Source: Siccirubricoccus phaeus
Lineage (GTDB): Bacteria > Pseudomonadota > Alphaproteobacteria > Acetobacterales > Acetobacteraceae
Direction of reading: 5' to 3'
NCBI RefSeq assembly: GCF_008360935.1
Contig: NZ_SRXO01000022.1
Span: forward strand, 43,595 to 107,594
Length of the DNA stretch: 64,000 nucleotides
The translations under genes and the position numbers were made by a program. Every line of letters starts with the position of its first letter. The stretch's first letter is position 1. The notes beneath the pieces were generated by a model. The model was not told the origin of the DNA. It did not search any database and saw only the letters and a program-made list of their open reading frames with translations. Below, one piece after another: positions 48,753 to 58,135 of the stretch.

Positions 48753-51449
48753 ATGCGGATGATCGGGCAGGACAGCCTCAAAACCCGCCGCACCCTGGCG
48801 GTGGACGGCAAGACCTACCATTACTTCAGCCTGCCCGAGGCGGCCAAGAGCATCGGCGACATCAGCCGCCTGCCCTTCAGCCTGAAGGTGCTGCTGGAGA
48901 ATGTGCTGCGCTTCGAGGATGGCCGCAGCTACACGGTGAACGACGCCAAATCGATCGCCGGCTGGCTGCCCGCCGGCAAGTCCGAGAAGGAAGTGCCCTT
49001 CCGCCCCGCCCGCATCCTGATGCAGGATTTCACCGGCGTTCCCGCCGTGGTGGACCTCGCGGCGATGCGCGACGGCATCATCAAGCTCGGCGGCGATCCG
49101 CGGAAGGTGAACCCGCTGGTGCCGGTCGATCTGGTCATCGACCACTCCGTCATGGTCGATGTCTCCGGCACGCCCGCGGCGCTGAAGCAGAATGTGGACA
49201 TCGAATTCGAGCGCAATGGCGAGCGCTATGAATTCCTCCGCTGGGGCCAGTCCTCCTTCGACAATTTCCGCGTCGTGCCGCCGGGCACCGGCATCTGCCA
49301 CCAGGTGAACCTGGAATACCTGGCGCAGGTGGTCTGGACCGCGACGGATGCCGGCGACACCTTCGTCTATCCCGATAGCTGCTACGGCACGGACAGCCAT
49401 ACGACGATGGTCAACGGCCTCGGCGTGCTGGGCTGGGGCGTCGGCGGCATCGAGGCGGAAGCGGCGATGCTCGGCCAGCCCATCGCCATGCTCATCCCGG
49501 ACGTCATCGGCTTCAAGCTGCACGGCAAGCTGAAGGAAGGCGTGACGGCGACCGACCTGGTGCTGACCGTCACGCAGATGCTGCGCAAGAAGGGCGTGGT
49601 CGGGAAGTTCGTCGAGTTCTTCGGCCCGGGCCTCGACGATCTGCCGCTGGCGGACCGCGCCACCATCGGCAACATGGCGCCGGAATACGGCGCCACCTGC
49701 GGCTTCTTCCCGGTGGATGCGGTGACGCTTTCCTATCTGCGCCTCTCCGGCCGGGATGAGCACCGCATCAAGCTGGTGGAGGAATTCTGCAAGGCGCAGG
49801 GGATGTGGCGCGACAGCTCCACCCCCGACCCGGTCTTCACCGATACGCTGGAGCTCGACCTCTCCACCGTCGAGCCCTCCATGGCCGGGCCGAAGCGGCC
49901 GCAGGACCGGGTGGCGCTCGCCAGCGCCGCGACCGCCTTCGCCAAGGACCTCGCCGCCGGCACCATGGGCGTGCCGGGCGACGAGGCGACGAAGCGGGTG
50001 AAGGTCGAGGGCGCCAATTACGATCTCGGCCATGGCGATGTGGTGATCGCCGCCATCACCTCCTGCACCAACACCTCGAACCCCTATGTGCTGGTCGCGG
50101 CCGGGCTGGTGGCGAAGAAGGCGGTGGCGAAGGGGCTGACGGCGAAGCCCTGGGTGAAGACCTCCCTCGCCCCCGGCTCCCAGGTGGTGACCGAATACCT
50201 GGAGAAGTCCGGGCTGCAGAAGGATCTGGACGCGCTCGGCTTCCAGACCGTGGGCTATGGCTGCACCACCTGCATCGGCAATAGCGGTCCGCTGCCGGAC
50301 CCGATCGTGGACGCCATCGAGAACAACAAGCTGGTCGCCGTCTCCGTGCTCTCCGGCAACCGCAACTTCGAAGGCCGGGTGCACGCCAATGTGCGCGCCA
50401 ACTACCTCGCCTCCCCGCCGCTGGTCGTCGCCTATGCGCTGGCCGGCACCATCACGAAGAACCTGACGACCGACCCGATCGGCACCGGCAAGGATGGCCA
50501 GCCGGTCTTCCTCAAGGACATCTGGCCGACCCAGAAGGAGGTGGACGACACCGTCCACTCCGTCGTGACGCGCGACATGTTCCTCGAGAAGTACGGCGAC
50601 GTGTTCAAGGGGCCGACGCAGTGGCAGGCCATCCGCGTCGAGGCGGACAGCGATACCTATCGCTGGAACAGCGGCTCCACCTACGTCCAGAACCCGCCTT
50701 ACTTCGAGGGCATGACGGCCGAGGTGAAGCCGGTGCAGTCGATTCAGGGCGCGCGGGTGCTGGCGCTGCTGGCGGACAGCATCACCACCGACCACATCTC
50801 CCCGGCCGGCAACATCCGCAAGACCTCGCCCGCCGGCGAATACCTGCTGGAACACCAGGTGCGGCAGGCCGACTTCAACAGCTACGGCGCCCGCCGCGGC
50901 AACCACCAGGTGATGATGCGCGGCACCTTCGCCAATATCCGCATCAAGAACGAGATGGTGCCGGGCACCGAGGGCGGCATCTCCAAGCATTACCCCTCCG
51001 GCGACGTCGCGCCGATCTACGACGTGGCGATGCGCTACAAGCGGGAGGGGGTGCCGCTGGTGGTGTTCGGCGGCAAGGAATACGGCACCGGCTCCTCGCG
51101 CGACTGGGCGGCGAAGGGCACCTTCCTGCTCGGCATCAAGGCGGTCGTGGCGGAGAGCTTCGAGCGCATTCACCGCTCCAACCTCGTCGGCATGGGCGTG
51201 CTGCCGCTGGTCTTCCAGAATGGCGAGGACCGCAAGTCGCTCGGCCTGAAGGGCGATGAGCAGGTGGACATTCTGGGGATGGAGGCGCTGAAGCCGCGCA
51301 TGCAGCTTGAGCTGGTCATCACCCGCGCCGATGGCAGCAAGCATTCCACCAAGGTGCTGTGCCGCATCGATACGGCGGATGAGGTCGAGTACTACAAGAA
51401 TGGCGGCATCCTGCACTACGTGCTGCGCGGGATGGCCAAAGCGGCCTAA
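48753..51449 (+). CDS. acnA: aconitate hydratase A
   Basis: 898 aa. Citrate to isocitrate in the TCA cycle; needs a [4Fe-4S] cluster. Opening [20 protein letters not shown]; cluster cysteines in [19 protein letters not shown] and [18 protein letters not shown]; swivel domain [20 protein letters not shown] and [20 protein letters not shown]. All parts are present with normal length. ATG 48753 (MRMIGQ) is the family start; the frame is open to 48690 without similarity. The stop is followed at 8 nt by a perfect hairpin. Confidence 0.98.
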   Translation: MRMIGQDSLKTRRTLAVDGKTYHYFSLPEAAKSIGDISRLPFSLKVLLENVLRFEDGRSYTVNDAKSIAGWLPAGKSEKEVPFRPARILMQDFTGVPAVVDLAAMRDGIIKLGGDPRKVNPLVPVDLVIDHSVMVDVSGTPAALKQNVDIEFERNGERYEFLRWGQSSFDNFRVVPPGTGICHQVNLEYLAQVVWTATDAGDTFVYPDSCYGTDSHTTMVNGLGVLGWGVGGIEAEAAMLGQPIAMLIPDVIGFKLHGKLKEGVTATDLVLTVTQMLRKKGVVGKFVEFFGPGLDDLPLADRATIGNMAPEYGATCGFFPVDAVTLSYLRLSGRDEHRIKLVEEFCKAQGMWRDSSTPDPVFTDTLELDLSTVEPSMAGPKRPQDRVALASAATAFAKDLAAGTMGVPGDEATKRVKVEGANYDLGHGDVVIAAITSCTNTSNPYVLVAAGLVAKKAVAKGLTAKPWVKTSLAPGSQVVTEYLEKSGLQKDLDALGFQTVGYGCTTCIGNSGPLPDPIVDAIENNKLVAVSVLSGNRNFEGRVHANVRANYLASPPLVVAYALAGTITKNLTTDPIGTGKDGQPVFLKDIWPTQKEVDDTVHSVVTRDMFLEKYGDVFKGPTQWQAIRVEADSDTYRWNSGSTYVQNPPYFEGMTAEVKPVQSIQGARVLALLADSITTDHISPAGNIRKTSPAGEYLLEHQVRQADFNSYGARRGNHQVMMRGTFANIRIKNEMVPGTEGGISKHYPSGDVAPIYDVAMRYKREGVPLVVFGGKEYGTGSSRDWAAKGTFLLGIKAVVAESFERIHRSNLVGMGVLPLVFQNGEDRKSLGLKGDEQVDILGMEALKPRMQLELVITRADGSKHSTKVLCRIDTADEVEYYKNGGILHYVLRGMAKAA

Positions 51450-51457
51450 GCCTTGAT

Positions 51458-51489
51458 CCCCACGAAGCCGCTGGCGCGGCTTCGTGGGG
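51458..51489 (+). terminator. perfect stop-adjacent hairpin after acnA
   Basis: A 14-bp stem CCCCACGAAGCCGC/GCGGCTTCGTGGGG with a TGGC loop, 8 nt after the TAA. It differs from the ribA hairpin by one compensated base pair (T-A to C-G), as expected if the structure matters. R2 text (CCTCGCACAGCCTGTCGCGG) follows from 51546. Confidence 0.7.
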
Positions 51490-51639
51490 GCGCCCCAGGC
51501 GGCGCTGCGCGCCGCCATGGGGCCCTTTGGGCGAGGGTGATTAGGGCCTCGCACAGCCTGTCGCGGCAAAGCCGCGCCAGGGCATCGGGTGATCCGGTTC
51601 CACTGCAAACGCAGGCTTTCCAAAGGCCTTTCGGCCTTA
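51490..51639. repeat. R2 repeat after acnA
   Basis: Contains GCCCTTTGGGCGAGGGTGAT, then CCTCGCACAGCCTGTCGCGG and CAAAGCCGCGCCAGGGCATC, matching the text after ribA block by block. Ends where the 101-bp mini-element begins. No gene. Confidence 0.75.
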
Positions 51640-51740
51640 GAGCGTGATCGGTTGAGGTCGAATCGACCGAAACCGTGAATCACGCGACCGAACAATGAGC
51701 TAGAGCGGGGCGGGTGAGCGCAGCTCAACCGATCCCGCTC
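51640..51740. mobile_element. 101-bp TA mini-element, copy 4
   Basis: GAGCGTGATCGGTTGAGG to CAACCGATCCCGCTC, flanked by TA at 51638-51639 and 51741-51742. Nearly identical to the lrgA copy and in the same orientation. It interrupts or abuts the repeat tract downstream of acnA. Confidence 0.93.
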
Positions 51741-51806
51741 TAGGGCCACCCCATCGACAATGCTGCGCATTGCCGATGGGGCCGCGGCGGGGTGAGCTCG
51801 AGAGGG

Positions 51807-51832
51807 CGCGCCGTAAGGCGCCTTACGGCGCG
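51807..51832. terminator. 26-bp perfect palindrome after the gly-zipper lipoprotein gene
   Basis: CGCGCCGTAAGGC and its exact complement GCCTTACGGCGCG abut, 13 nt past the minus-strand stop codon. Probably a transcript-end hairpin; no U-tract. Confidence 0.5.
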
Positions 51833-51845
51833 ACTCCTCCCGCCG

Positions 51846-52661
51846 CTACGGCGCCACTTCCTGCGACAATGACCGCGCCGCCGGCTGGGCGATGGGCGGC
51901 AGGCGGGAGATCGCCTCCGCTTCCGCCGCCTGCCGCACCGGCGATGCCGGCTGCGGCGTCGCTGCCGCGGGGCTGGGCGCTTCCGCCTCGGCCGGCGGCG
52001 CCGGGCTTTCCGCCGCAGGGCCGGGCGCCGCGGCCGGCGCCGGGCCTTCCGCCGCCGCCGGGGGCGGGGGTGGCGGGGCCACCACCGGGGGCGGCGGCAC
52101 GATGGGCGGCAGGCCGGTCACGGCCGGTGTCGCGGCCGGCGCGCCCGCCGCCGGTGCCGGCCCCGCGCCGGGCGTCCTGGCCGAAGCCGCCGCGGCCGAG
52201 GTCGCCGCCGGGTCGGTGGTGTAGTCCGGCACGATCCGCGCCTGGTTGCCGCTGATCACCAGCACCCGCTGCCCCACCACCAGCGGCGTCTGGTCCCGCT
52301 GGGTGACGGAGACGAGCTCCTGCTTCGCCGTGCGGACGACGTATTCGAAGGCCCTGGTGTCCACCACGGTGTGCTCGGCCGCCGTGCCCACCAGCCCGCC
52401 CAGCAGCGCGCCGCCGACACCGCCCAGCGCCGAGGCGATGCCGCTCGGCGCCTGCGCGCCCAGCACGCCGCCCGCCGCGGCGCCGGTGGCGGCGCCGGTA
52501 CTGCCCTCGGCGCTGACCTGCACATCCCGGCGGCCGACCACCACCCCCTGCTCCACCTTGTTCGCCTGCTGCACGGCGCGGGTGGCGTAGGTGTCCGGGG
52601 AATAATCGGAGGTGCAGCCGGCCAGCAAGGCGAGCACGGCGATGAGGGGGGCGTTTCGCAA
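51846..52661 (-). CDS. glycine-zipper outer-membrane lipoprotein with Pro/Ala tail
   Basis: 271 aa from TTG 52661. Lipoprotein signal NAPLIAVLALLAGCTSDYSP gives lipidated Cys near residue 16. A SlyB/Pcp-type glycine-zipper stretch (GAATGAAAGGVLGAQAPSGI then GGVGGALLGGLVGTAAEH) lies near 55-100, followed by a small SH3-like portion (VVGQRVLVISGNQARIVP) and a Pro/Ala-rich tail of about 120 residues. TTG is chosen because no in-frame ATG precedes the signal sequence and this start gives a normal-length signal peptide. SlyB-like proteins strengthen the outer membrane. Confidence 0.82.
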   Translation of the reverse strand: MRNAPLIAVLALLAGCTSDYSPDTYATRAVQQANKVEQGVVVGRRDVQVSAEGSTGAATGAAAGGVLGAQAPSGIASALGGVGGALLGGLVGTAAEHTVVDTRAFEYVVRTAKQELVSVTQRDQTPLVVGQRVLVISGNQARIVPDYTTDPAATSAAAASARTPGAGPAPAAGAPAATPAVTGLPPIVPPPPVVAPPPPPPAAAEGPAPAAAPGPAAESPAPPAEAEAPSPAAATPQPASPVRQAAEAEAISRLPPIAQPAARSLSQEVAP

Positions 52662-52924
52662 AGGCGGGGTCCCATCCGGTGCTGCGCTGCAGATAGGCCG
52701 GCGATGTGGCGAAGTCACGGCAAGGAGCCGGAACGGTCCGGCCGCGCCCCGGTCGCCGCCGCAGGGACCCGGCCCGGCCGGGCGCGCCGCGCCGGGGCCG
52801 GCGCCGCCCCTTGCCCCTGCCGCGGCTTTTGCCGTGGCAGGCTGTGCGCAGCGCCGGTCGCCCCGGGGGCCTCCTTGGGCCTCCTGCAATGGCGCGGAGC
52901 GACGCCCTGGGGGAGGTTCGTGGC
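52662..52924. repeat. R2 repeat 3' of mlaC
   Basis: From about 52790, CGCCGCCCCTTGCCCCTGCC, GCGGCTTTTGCCGTGGCAGG and CTGTGCGCAGCGCC form a diverged R2 unit, extending from the mlaC stop-adjacent hairpin. The portion next to the lipoprotein start (52662-52750) presumably holds its promoter. No gene. Confidence 0.65.
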
Positions 52925-52956
52925 CCCCATGGCGCTGCGCCGGCAGCGCCATGGGG
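52925..52956 (-). terminator. perfect stop-adjacent hairpin after mlaC
   Basis: A 14-bp stem CCCCATGGCGCTGC/GCAGCGCCATGGGG with a 4-nt loop, 6 nt past the mlaC stop codon. Same CCCCATG/CATGGGG ends as the ribA hairpin but a different inner stem. Confidence 0.68.
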
Positions 52957-52962
52957 AGATAA

Positions 52963-53607
52963 TCAGCGGCTCTGCTGCTCCCGCTGCGCGAGCTGGGCGA
53001 TCTGCCCCTGCATCGCCTGCAGCAGCGCCTGGATGGAGCCGTTATTGCGCTGGATGACGCTGGAATACTCGCTGCGTTGGGTGAGGCGGAGCGAGGTCCC
53101 CTCCGCGATCACATCGACGACGCGCGGCTGGCCGCCCACTTCCGAAACCCGCCAGTCCAGGGAGAAGGGGGCGGTGTTCGGCCGCTCGATGATGGTGTTC
53201 ACCAGCACATCCTCCTCGGTGCGCTGCTGGCTGCGGCCGAGGGAGAAGCGCACGCCCTGGTATTCCCCGAAGCGGGCGGAGAGGTTGCGGATCAGCGTCT
53301 CCTCGAACAGCTTCATGTATTCCTGCTGCTGCTGCGGGGTGGCCTGGCGCCACCAGCGGCCAAGGATGAAGCGGCCGACGCCCTCGATATCCACTGCCCG
53401 GCGCAGCACCGCCGCCACCTTCTGACGGCGGGTGGCCAAATCGGCGCGGGTGTCGTTCAGCGCCGCCACCAGCTCCTGGCCCGTCGCCTGGATGAACTGG
53501 GTGGCGCGGGCGTTGTCCTGCGCCCGGGCCGGGCCGGCGAGGCCCAGGGCGGGCAGGGCTAGCAGGCCGGCAGCGGCGAACAGGGAACGGCGGGGGAAGC
53601 GGATCAT
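52963..53607 (-). CDS. mlaC: phospholipid-binding protein MlaC
   Basis: 214 aa. Signal peptide (RRSLFAAAGLLALPALGLAG), then the MlaC/Ttg2D fold: ATRRQKVAAVLRRAVDIEGV, RFILGRWWRQATPQQQQEYM and EYSSVIQRNNGSIQALLQAM. It shuttles phospholipids through the periplasm between outer-membrane MlaA and the inner-membrane MlaFEDB complex, keeping outer-membrane lipid asymmetry. ATG 53607. It follows mlaA by 77 bp; mlaFED are not in the window. Confidence 0.93.
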   Translation of the reverse strand: MIRFPRRSLFAAAGLLALPALGLAGPARAQDNARATQFIQATGQELVAALNDTRADLATRRQKVAAVLRRAVDIEGVGRFILGRWWRQATPQQQQEYMKLFEETLIRNLSARFGEYQGVRFSLGRSQQRTEEDVLVNTIIERPNTAPFSLDWRVSEVGGQPRVVDVIAEGTSLRLTQRSEYSSVIQRNNGSIQALLQAMQGQIAQLAQREQQSR

Positions 53608-53684
53608 GGGTGGGGCGCTTTCCTTGGGAGGGCCCAGGGGGCGTTGAAAAGAAGGGTCAGGGCGTTGCAGGAAGGGTTCCGTCC

Positions 53685-54488
53685 TCAACGCTCCGGCGTG
53701 ACGCCGGTGCCGACGCCGAAACCAGTGCCGCCGGCAGCGGCCGGCGCAGCCTGCCCGGCATTGCGGATCTCGGCCGCCCGGCGCTGGCGATAGGCGCTGC
53801 GCAGCGTGGCATAGGGGTCGAGCGAGGTCCGCTCCACGTCATCCAGCGCGTCCAGCAGGCTTTCGCGGGTATCCACCACGGTCATGCCGCCACGGACGCC
53901 GGTCAGCACATCCACCGCCACGCCCTGGCCGACCCAGGTGAGCGGATCCCCGGCGATGCCGAGGCCGAAGCCGGTCAGGTCCCGCGGGTTGGAGGGGCCG
54001 AGGACGGGGATGAAGAGGTAGGGGCCTTCCCCCACCCCCCAGCGCGCCAGGGTCTGGCCGTAATCCTCGGTATGACCGCGCACGCCGAACAGGCTGGAGG
54101 CGACATCGAAGATGCCGGCGACGCCGAGGGTGGTGTTGACAACGAAACGGCCCAGCGTATCGCCGGCCCGCCGCGGCTCGCCCTGCAGCATGTCATTCGC
54201 CAGGATGACCGGGGTGCGGAGATTGCCCAGCACGTTGCGGATGCCGGTGCGGACGGGCTGCGGCACCACGCCGCGGTAGGCGCTGGCCACCGGCCGCAGC
54301 ACCACCCGGTCGATGCCCTGGTGCACATCGTACATGGTGCGGTTGAAGGGCTCGGCCGGGTCGTTGTTCTGCTCGAACTCGGCCACCGCGTCGGGGTCGG
54401 CGGGGTCCGGCCGCGTGGCGCAGCCGGCCAGCAGGGCGACGGCGAGCGCCAGGGCGAGCAGGGGGGCATTCGGCGGCATCAGGCGCAT
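53685..54488 (-). CDS. mlaA: outer-membrane lipoprotein MlaA (VacJ)
   Basis: 267 aa. Lipobox LAVALLAGC, then the MlaA core: EQNNDPAEPFNRTMYDVHQG, ILANDMLQGEPRRAGDTLGR, FVVNTTLGVAGIFDVAS and GPYLFIPVLGPSNPRD. It forms a donut-shaped channel that removes misplaced phospholipid from the outer leaflet and hands it to MlaC, coded next. ATG 54488 gives a normal signal length. Confidence 0.95.
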   Translation of the reverse strand: MRLMPPNAPLLALALAVALLAGCATRPDPADPDAVAEFEQNNDPAEPFNRTMYDVHQGIDRVVLRPVASAYRGVVPQPVRTGIRNVLGNLRTPVILANDMLQGEPRRAGDTLGRFVVNTTLGVAGIFDVASSLFGVRGHTEDYGQTLARWGVGEGPYLFIPVLGPSNPRDLTGFGLGIAGDPLTWVGQGVAVDVLTGVRGGMTVVDTRESLLDALDDVERTSLDPYATLRSAYRQRRAAEIRNAGQAAPAAAGGTGFGVGTGVTPER

Positions 54489-54696
54489 CGGCGACGGAAC
54501 CCTTCGGCCTACAGGGGCGGGAGACTGCCCGGATATGGCGTGCCGGAGCGCAAGGTCCAGCGGAGCGGCAGCCGCCTCCCCTGACGATGCCTTCGGCACC
54601 TTCCGGCCTGCCGCCCATAGCATCCTTCGCCGGTATGCCGTAACGGCCCTCGAGTAACCATACGCAACGCTTGCGAATATCGGCGTGAGGAGGCAC

Positions 54697-55650
54697 ATGC
54701 CGGCCATGGACCAGACCTCGCCCGCCGCCGCCGGCACCCTGCAGCGCTGGCTGACCGGCCCGCGGGTCGGCGGCCTGCCGCATCTGGCGGCGCTGCCCGC
54801 GCCGCGGCTTTCCTTCGAATTCTTCCCGCCCCGGACCGAGGCGCTGGAAGCCCAGCTCTGGGCCTGCATCAGGCGGCTGGAGCCGCTGCGGCCGGCCTTC
54901 GTCTCCGTCACCTACGGGGCGGGGGGCACCACCCAGGCCCGCACCCATGCGACGGTGGCACGCATCGTGCAGGAGACCAGCCTGGTGCCGGCGGCGCATC
55001 TCACCTGCGTCGGCGCGACGCGGGCGGAGGTGGAGGAGGTGGCGCGGCGCTACTGGGAGGCGGGGGTGCGGCACATCGTCGCCCTGCGCGGCGACCCGCC
55101 GGCGGGCGCCACGGGCTATGCCCCGCATCCGGGGGGCTTCGCCTATGCCGCCGACCTGGTGGCCGGGCTGAAGCGCATCGCCCCCTTCGAGATCAGCGTC
55201 GCCGCCTATCCGGAGACCCATCCGGCGGCGGTCTCGCCGGAGGCGGACCTGGACAACCTCAAGCGCAAGATCGATGCGGGCGCGACCCGCGCCATCACCC
55301 AGTATTTCTTCGATACCGGGGTCTATCTGCGCTTCCTCGACCGCTGCGCGGCGGCCGGGATTACCGTCCCGATCGTCCCCGGCATCATGCCGGTTTCCAA
55401 TTTCACCCAGATGCGGAAATTCTCCGCCATGTGCGGCGCGGGCGTGCCGGACTGGATGGGCACCCTGTTCGAGGGGCTGGAGGAGGACGCCGAAACCCGC
55501 CGGCTGGTGGCGGCGGTGGTGGCGGCGGAGCAGGTGCGGCTGCTGCAGGCGAATGGGGTGGACGAGTTCCATTTCTACACGCTGAACCGGCCGGATCTGG
55601 TCTATGCCATCGCGCATCTGCTGGGTGCCCGGCCAGCGCCAAGGGGGTAG
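54697..55650 (+). CDS. metF: 5,10-methylenetetrahydrofolate reductase
   Basis: 317 aa TIM barrel. LSFEFFPPRTEALEAQLWAC, FVSVTYGAGGTTQARTHATV, HLTCVGATRAEVEEVARRYW, HIVALRGDPP and AYPETHPAAVSPEADLDNLK are the MetF signatures. It reduces methylene-THF to methyl-THF with NADH and FAD for methionine synthesis. GAGGAGG lies upstream; ATG 54697 or 54706 are both possible. No SAM riboswitch was recognised in the 208-bp leader region, though I cannot fold it. Confidence 0.96.
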   Translation: MPAMDQTSPAAAGTLQRWLTGPRVGGLPHLAALPAPRLSFEFFPPRTEALEAQLWACIRRLEPLRPAFVSVTYGAGGTTQARTHATVARIVQETSLVPAAHLTCVGATRAEVEEVARRYWEAGVRHIVALRGDPPAGATGYAPHPGGFAYAADLVAGLKRIAPFEISVAAYPETHPAAVSPEADLDNLKRKIDAGATRAITQYFFDTGVYLRFLDRCAAAGITVPIVPGIMPVSNFTQMRKFSAMCGAGVPDWMGTLFEGLEEDAETRRLVAAVVAAEQVRLLQANGVDEFHFYTLNRPDLVYAIAHLLGARPAPRG

Positions 55651-55654
55651 GCGT

Positions 55655-55850
55655 TTGGGTTAGGCGGAGCCCCATAGGGCCAGGGACGGGGCCGCCCCCC
55701 AGGAGCCTCCCCGGGGCCCCTACCCTGAGTCGGCAGGTTCAACCGTCGGGCCTGAGACTCGGACCGGGGTCCGGGGCCAGGTCCTGGCCCCGGCGGGGGT
55801 TCGGGGGCAGCGCCCCCGACCTTTCCAGCCGCTCGAAGCAGCGACTGCCC
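55655..55850. repeat. R1 repeat between convergent metF and DUF3576 genes
   Basis: Here the R1 text is reversed: TGAGTCGGCAGGTTCAACCG, then CTGAGACTCGGACCGGGGTC, so it belongs to the minus-strand gene DUF3576. Also GGGGGCAGCGCCCCC at about 55800 near the DUF3576 stop. Confidence 0.72.
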
Positions 55851-56384
55851 TCAGCGCTGGGCCGACTGGCTCCGCAGCTCCCGCGCCCGGGCCAGGACCT
55901 TGTCCTCGAATTCCGAATTCGTGGCCTGGGAGACCGGGCTGTCGATCCACTGCCCCCGGTCGTTCACCTGGCGGAAGACCTGCACCCGGATGCCGTCCGA
56001 GCGGAGCTGCCGGCCCATGACATAAGCCTGGGCGCGGAAACGCTCATTCTGCGCGCCGGGCGGGGCGTACCAATCGGTGATGATGGTGCCGCCGAAGGGG
56101 TCGGCGGAGGCCAGCGGCATGAAGGACAGGGTATCGAGCGTGGCCCGCCAGAGATAGGCGTTCACCGCCAGCCCGGAGGCGCCGCCGGCCGCCGCCGCCT
56201 CCCGCGCTTCCCGCTCCTTGTCCACGCCGAAGATGACGAGGCCGGCGGTCTGGCCGCCGCTGCGCTGGCGCGGGGCGGAGCCCCGCCAGTCGCCATATTC
56301 GTCATTCTGCACGCCGCGGGTGTTTTCGCCGCAGGCGGCGAGCAGGGGCAGCGCCGCGCAGGCGGCCAGGAGGAAGGGCTTCAT
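55851..56384 (-). CDS. DUF3576 domain lipoprotein
   Basis: 177 aa. Lipobox LPLLAAC (Cys near 18). Domain text: LAVNAYLWRATLDTLSFMPL, ASADPFGGTIITDWY, and RLRVQVFR-like RSDGIRVQVFRQVNDRGQWI. DUF3576 proteins are alphaproteobacterial outer-membrane-associated lipoproteins of unknown role. ATG 56384 is the family start. Confidence 0.93.
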   Translation of the reverse strand: MKPFLLAACAALPLLAACGENTRGVQNDEYGDWRGSAPRQRSGGQTAGLVIFGVDKEREAREAAAAGGASGLAVNAYLWRATLDTLSFMPLASADPFGGTIITDWYAPPGAQNERFRAQAYVMGRQLRSDGIRVQVFRQVNDRGQWIDSPVSQATNSEFEDKVLARARELRSQSAQR

Positions 56385-56458
56385 GGGCTGGATGACCACC
56401 GTATGACCGCGACCGGTTAATCCTGTTCCCCGGCCGGCGGCAAGGGCCGAAATTGAAA

Positions 56459-56485
56459 TGGGGCGGCGGATCGCTCCGCCGCCCC
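56459..56485. terminator. hairpin downstream of the porin gene
   Basis: GGGGCGGCGGA and TCCGCCGCCCC form an 11-bp stem with a 4-nt loop, 20 bp past the porin stop (minus strand). In porin sense a weak T-rich ATTTCAATTT follows, so this may be a true intrinsic terminator. Confidence 0.72.
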
Positions 56486-56505
56486 GTTCCGGAAGACCTG
56501 GCCGA

Positions 56506-57891
56506 TCAGAAGGCCAGGCGGACGCCGGTGAGGAAGACGCTGGCCTTCACCCGGTCCACGCCCGGGGCCGCGGCGGAGAAGGCGCGCGGGGTGGCGTTGG
56601 CGCTCGGCTCCTTCATCTCCTGGCGGATGTATTCCGCGATCAGGTCGAGGCCCGGGGCCAGCCGGTAGGTGGCGCCCACGGAGTAGGCCCAGCGGCGCTG
56701 GCCGCGCGGGCTGTTGACGGTGTCCGGCGCCCGGGTGCCGTCGGCATTGTAGTTGCTGGTGTTCCAGGCATCGGTACCGGCGTACTGGCCGGAATAGAAG
56801 TTGGCGCCGATGGTGAGCGGGCCGGCATTGTAGCTCGCGCCGCCGAAGAACATCGACATCCGCTTATCGCCGCGGACCGACGGGATGTAGTAGAAGCTGG
56901 TGTTGCCCCACATGTAGCCGCCACCGACGGTGAAGCCCATGTAAGTGGCCTGCGCGCCGACCTGGTAGACTTCCGGGTTGCGCAGGTTGCGGCGGATGTC
57001 GCCGCTCGGGCTGATGTCGCGCACGACCTGGGAGAACATGCCGTTCGCGCCGACGGCGAGGCCGACGCCCGCCACCGAGCCGCGCCAGCGGACGGCCCAC
57101 TGCAGCTCGTTGTAGCGGCCCGGCTGGTCGTGCGAGCGGCCGTTGCTCTGGATGTTCGTCACCGCATAGGCGCGATCGCAGTTCAGGCTGGCGTAGCTGT
57201 TCAAGCAGCCCGTGTCCTCGCCCTCGGCTTCGTTCGCGGCGTAGGAGAAGCCGAAGTCGAGGCCGAAGAATTGCGGCGAGAGATAGATGATCTTGGTGTT
57301 GTCACCCACGCTGCCCGGCGTGGTGCCGGTGCGGTTCGGGCGGACGATGAAGCTCTCGAAGTCGCCATAGGCACCGCCGGTGCCGAAGTTGGACACCCAG
57401 CCGACGTTCATCAGGCCGCCGAAGGGGCCGTCCTCGTCGCCGAAGCGGATCTGGCCGAGGGTCGGGGAGGCGATGAAGGCGTACATCTCGTCGATATTGG
57501 CGCCGGTCTTCTTGCTGAAGGCGCGGCGGGCGTCGGAGCGGACGGTACCTTCGGAGCTGTCGAACTCGATTTCGATCACCGCGCCGTAGGTCAGGCCGTT
57601 CGCCGTCTTGCCGTTGACGAAGACATGGACTTCAGCGTCGGTCGAGAAGTCGCCATGGCCGAGGCGGGCGGAGCCGGGGATGTTGCCGGTCGAGCTGACG
57701 GCACCGTTGTCGCCCGGATTCTGGTTCATCGTGACGTTGGTCGGCGACGTCGCGTTCTGCTGCGTGTAGCCGTAATATGCCCGGAAGTAACCGCCGACCC
57801 GAACTGTCGGGGCTTCCTGCGCCTCGGCGGCCATCGGCGCCAGGAGCGCCGCGCCGACCGCGGCGGTCGTGCCCAGAAGAATCTTACGCAT
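56506..57891 (-). CDS. outer-membrane porin
   Basis: 461 aa. Signal peptide (MRKILLGTTAAVGAALLAPM, cleavage after AEA near 24), then alternating beta-strands typical of alphaproteobacterial general porins: VRVGGYFRAYYGYTQQN, YGAVIEIEFDSS, IRFGDEDGPFGGLM, and a C-terminal strand ending in Phe (VFLTGVRLAF), the BAM targeting signal. It forms diffusion channels for small solutes. Monocistronic, with a hairpin after the stop and a low-GC leader. Confidence 0.95.
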   Translation of the reverse strand: MRKILLGTTAAVGAALLAPMAAEAQEAPTVRVGGYFRAYYGYTQQNATSPTNVTMNQNPGDNGAVSSTGNIPGSARLGHGDFSTDAEVHVFVNGKTANGLTYGAVIEIEFDSSEGTVRSDARRAFSKKTGANIDEMYAFIASPTLGQIRFGDEDGPFGGLMNVGWVSNFGTGGAYGDFESFIVRPNRTGTTPGSVGDNTKIIYLSPQFFGLDFGFSYAANEAEGEDTGCLNSYASLNCDRAYAVTNIQSNGRSHDQPGRYNELQWAVRWRGSVAGVGLAVGANGMFSQVVRDISPSGDIRRNLRNPEVYQVGAQATYMGFTVGGGYMWGNTSFYYIPSVRGDKRMSMFFGGASYNAGPLTIGANFYSGQYAGTDAWNTSNYNADGTRAPDTVNSPRGQRRWAYSVGATYRLAPGLDLIAEYIRQEMKEPSANATPRAFSAAAPGVDRVKASVFLTGVRLAF

Positions 57892-58135
57892 TCCATCCTC
57901 CTCACGCGCCGGGCACGCCCGGCAGTTCCCACGACCCGCTGCCCCCCTGAGGCGTGGTCCCGTTCACCCGCCGCAATCGCCGGTTTCACGCGGCAATTGG
58001 CGGTTGCATGCGGCACCTGGGTCCGTGACCGAATATGAAGCAGCGGAACAAAGCCCGGCAACCAGCCAAAGCCAGGAACCGCGACATCGCCGAAACACTG
58101 TGGCGAGCGGGCAACAGGACCGTGTTGCAGTCCGG
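57892..58135. promoter_or_regulatory. porin leader and promoter region
   Basis: No gene. Contains CGGCAATTGGCGG and CGCAATCGCCGG near 57965-58005 and a relatively A/T-rich patch at 58030-58130, probably holding the porin promoter, read on the minus strand. No exact -35/-10 is assigned. Confidence 0.35.

Noticed and set aside
48636..51770. A minus-strand open frame of over 1000 codons opposite acnA
   Set aside because: Antisense to a full-length aconitase; the translation is compositionally biased and matches nothing.
54489..54696. SAM or SAH riboswitch upstream of metF
   Set aside because: I looked for the conserved core elements and could not recognise any by eye; the leader is only about 200 bp and shared with the mlaA promoter.
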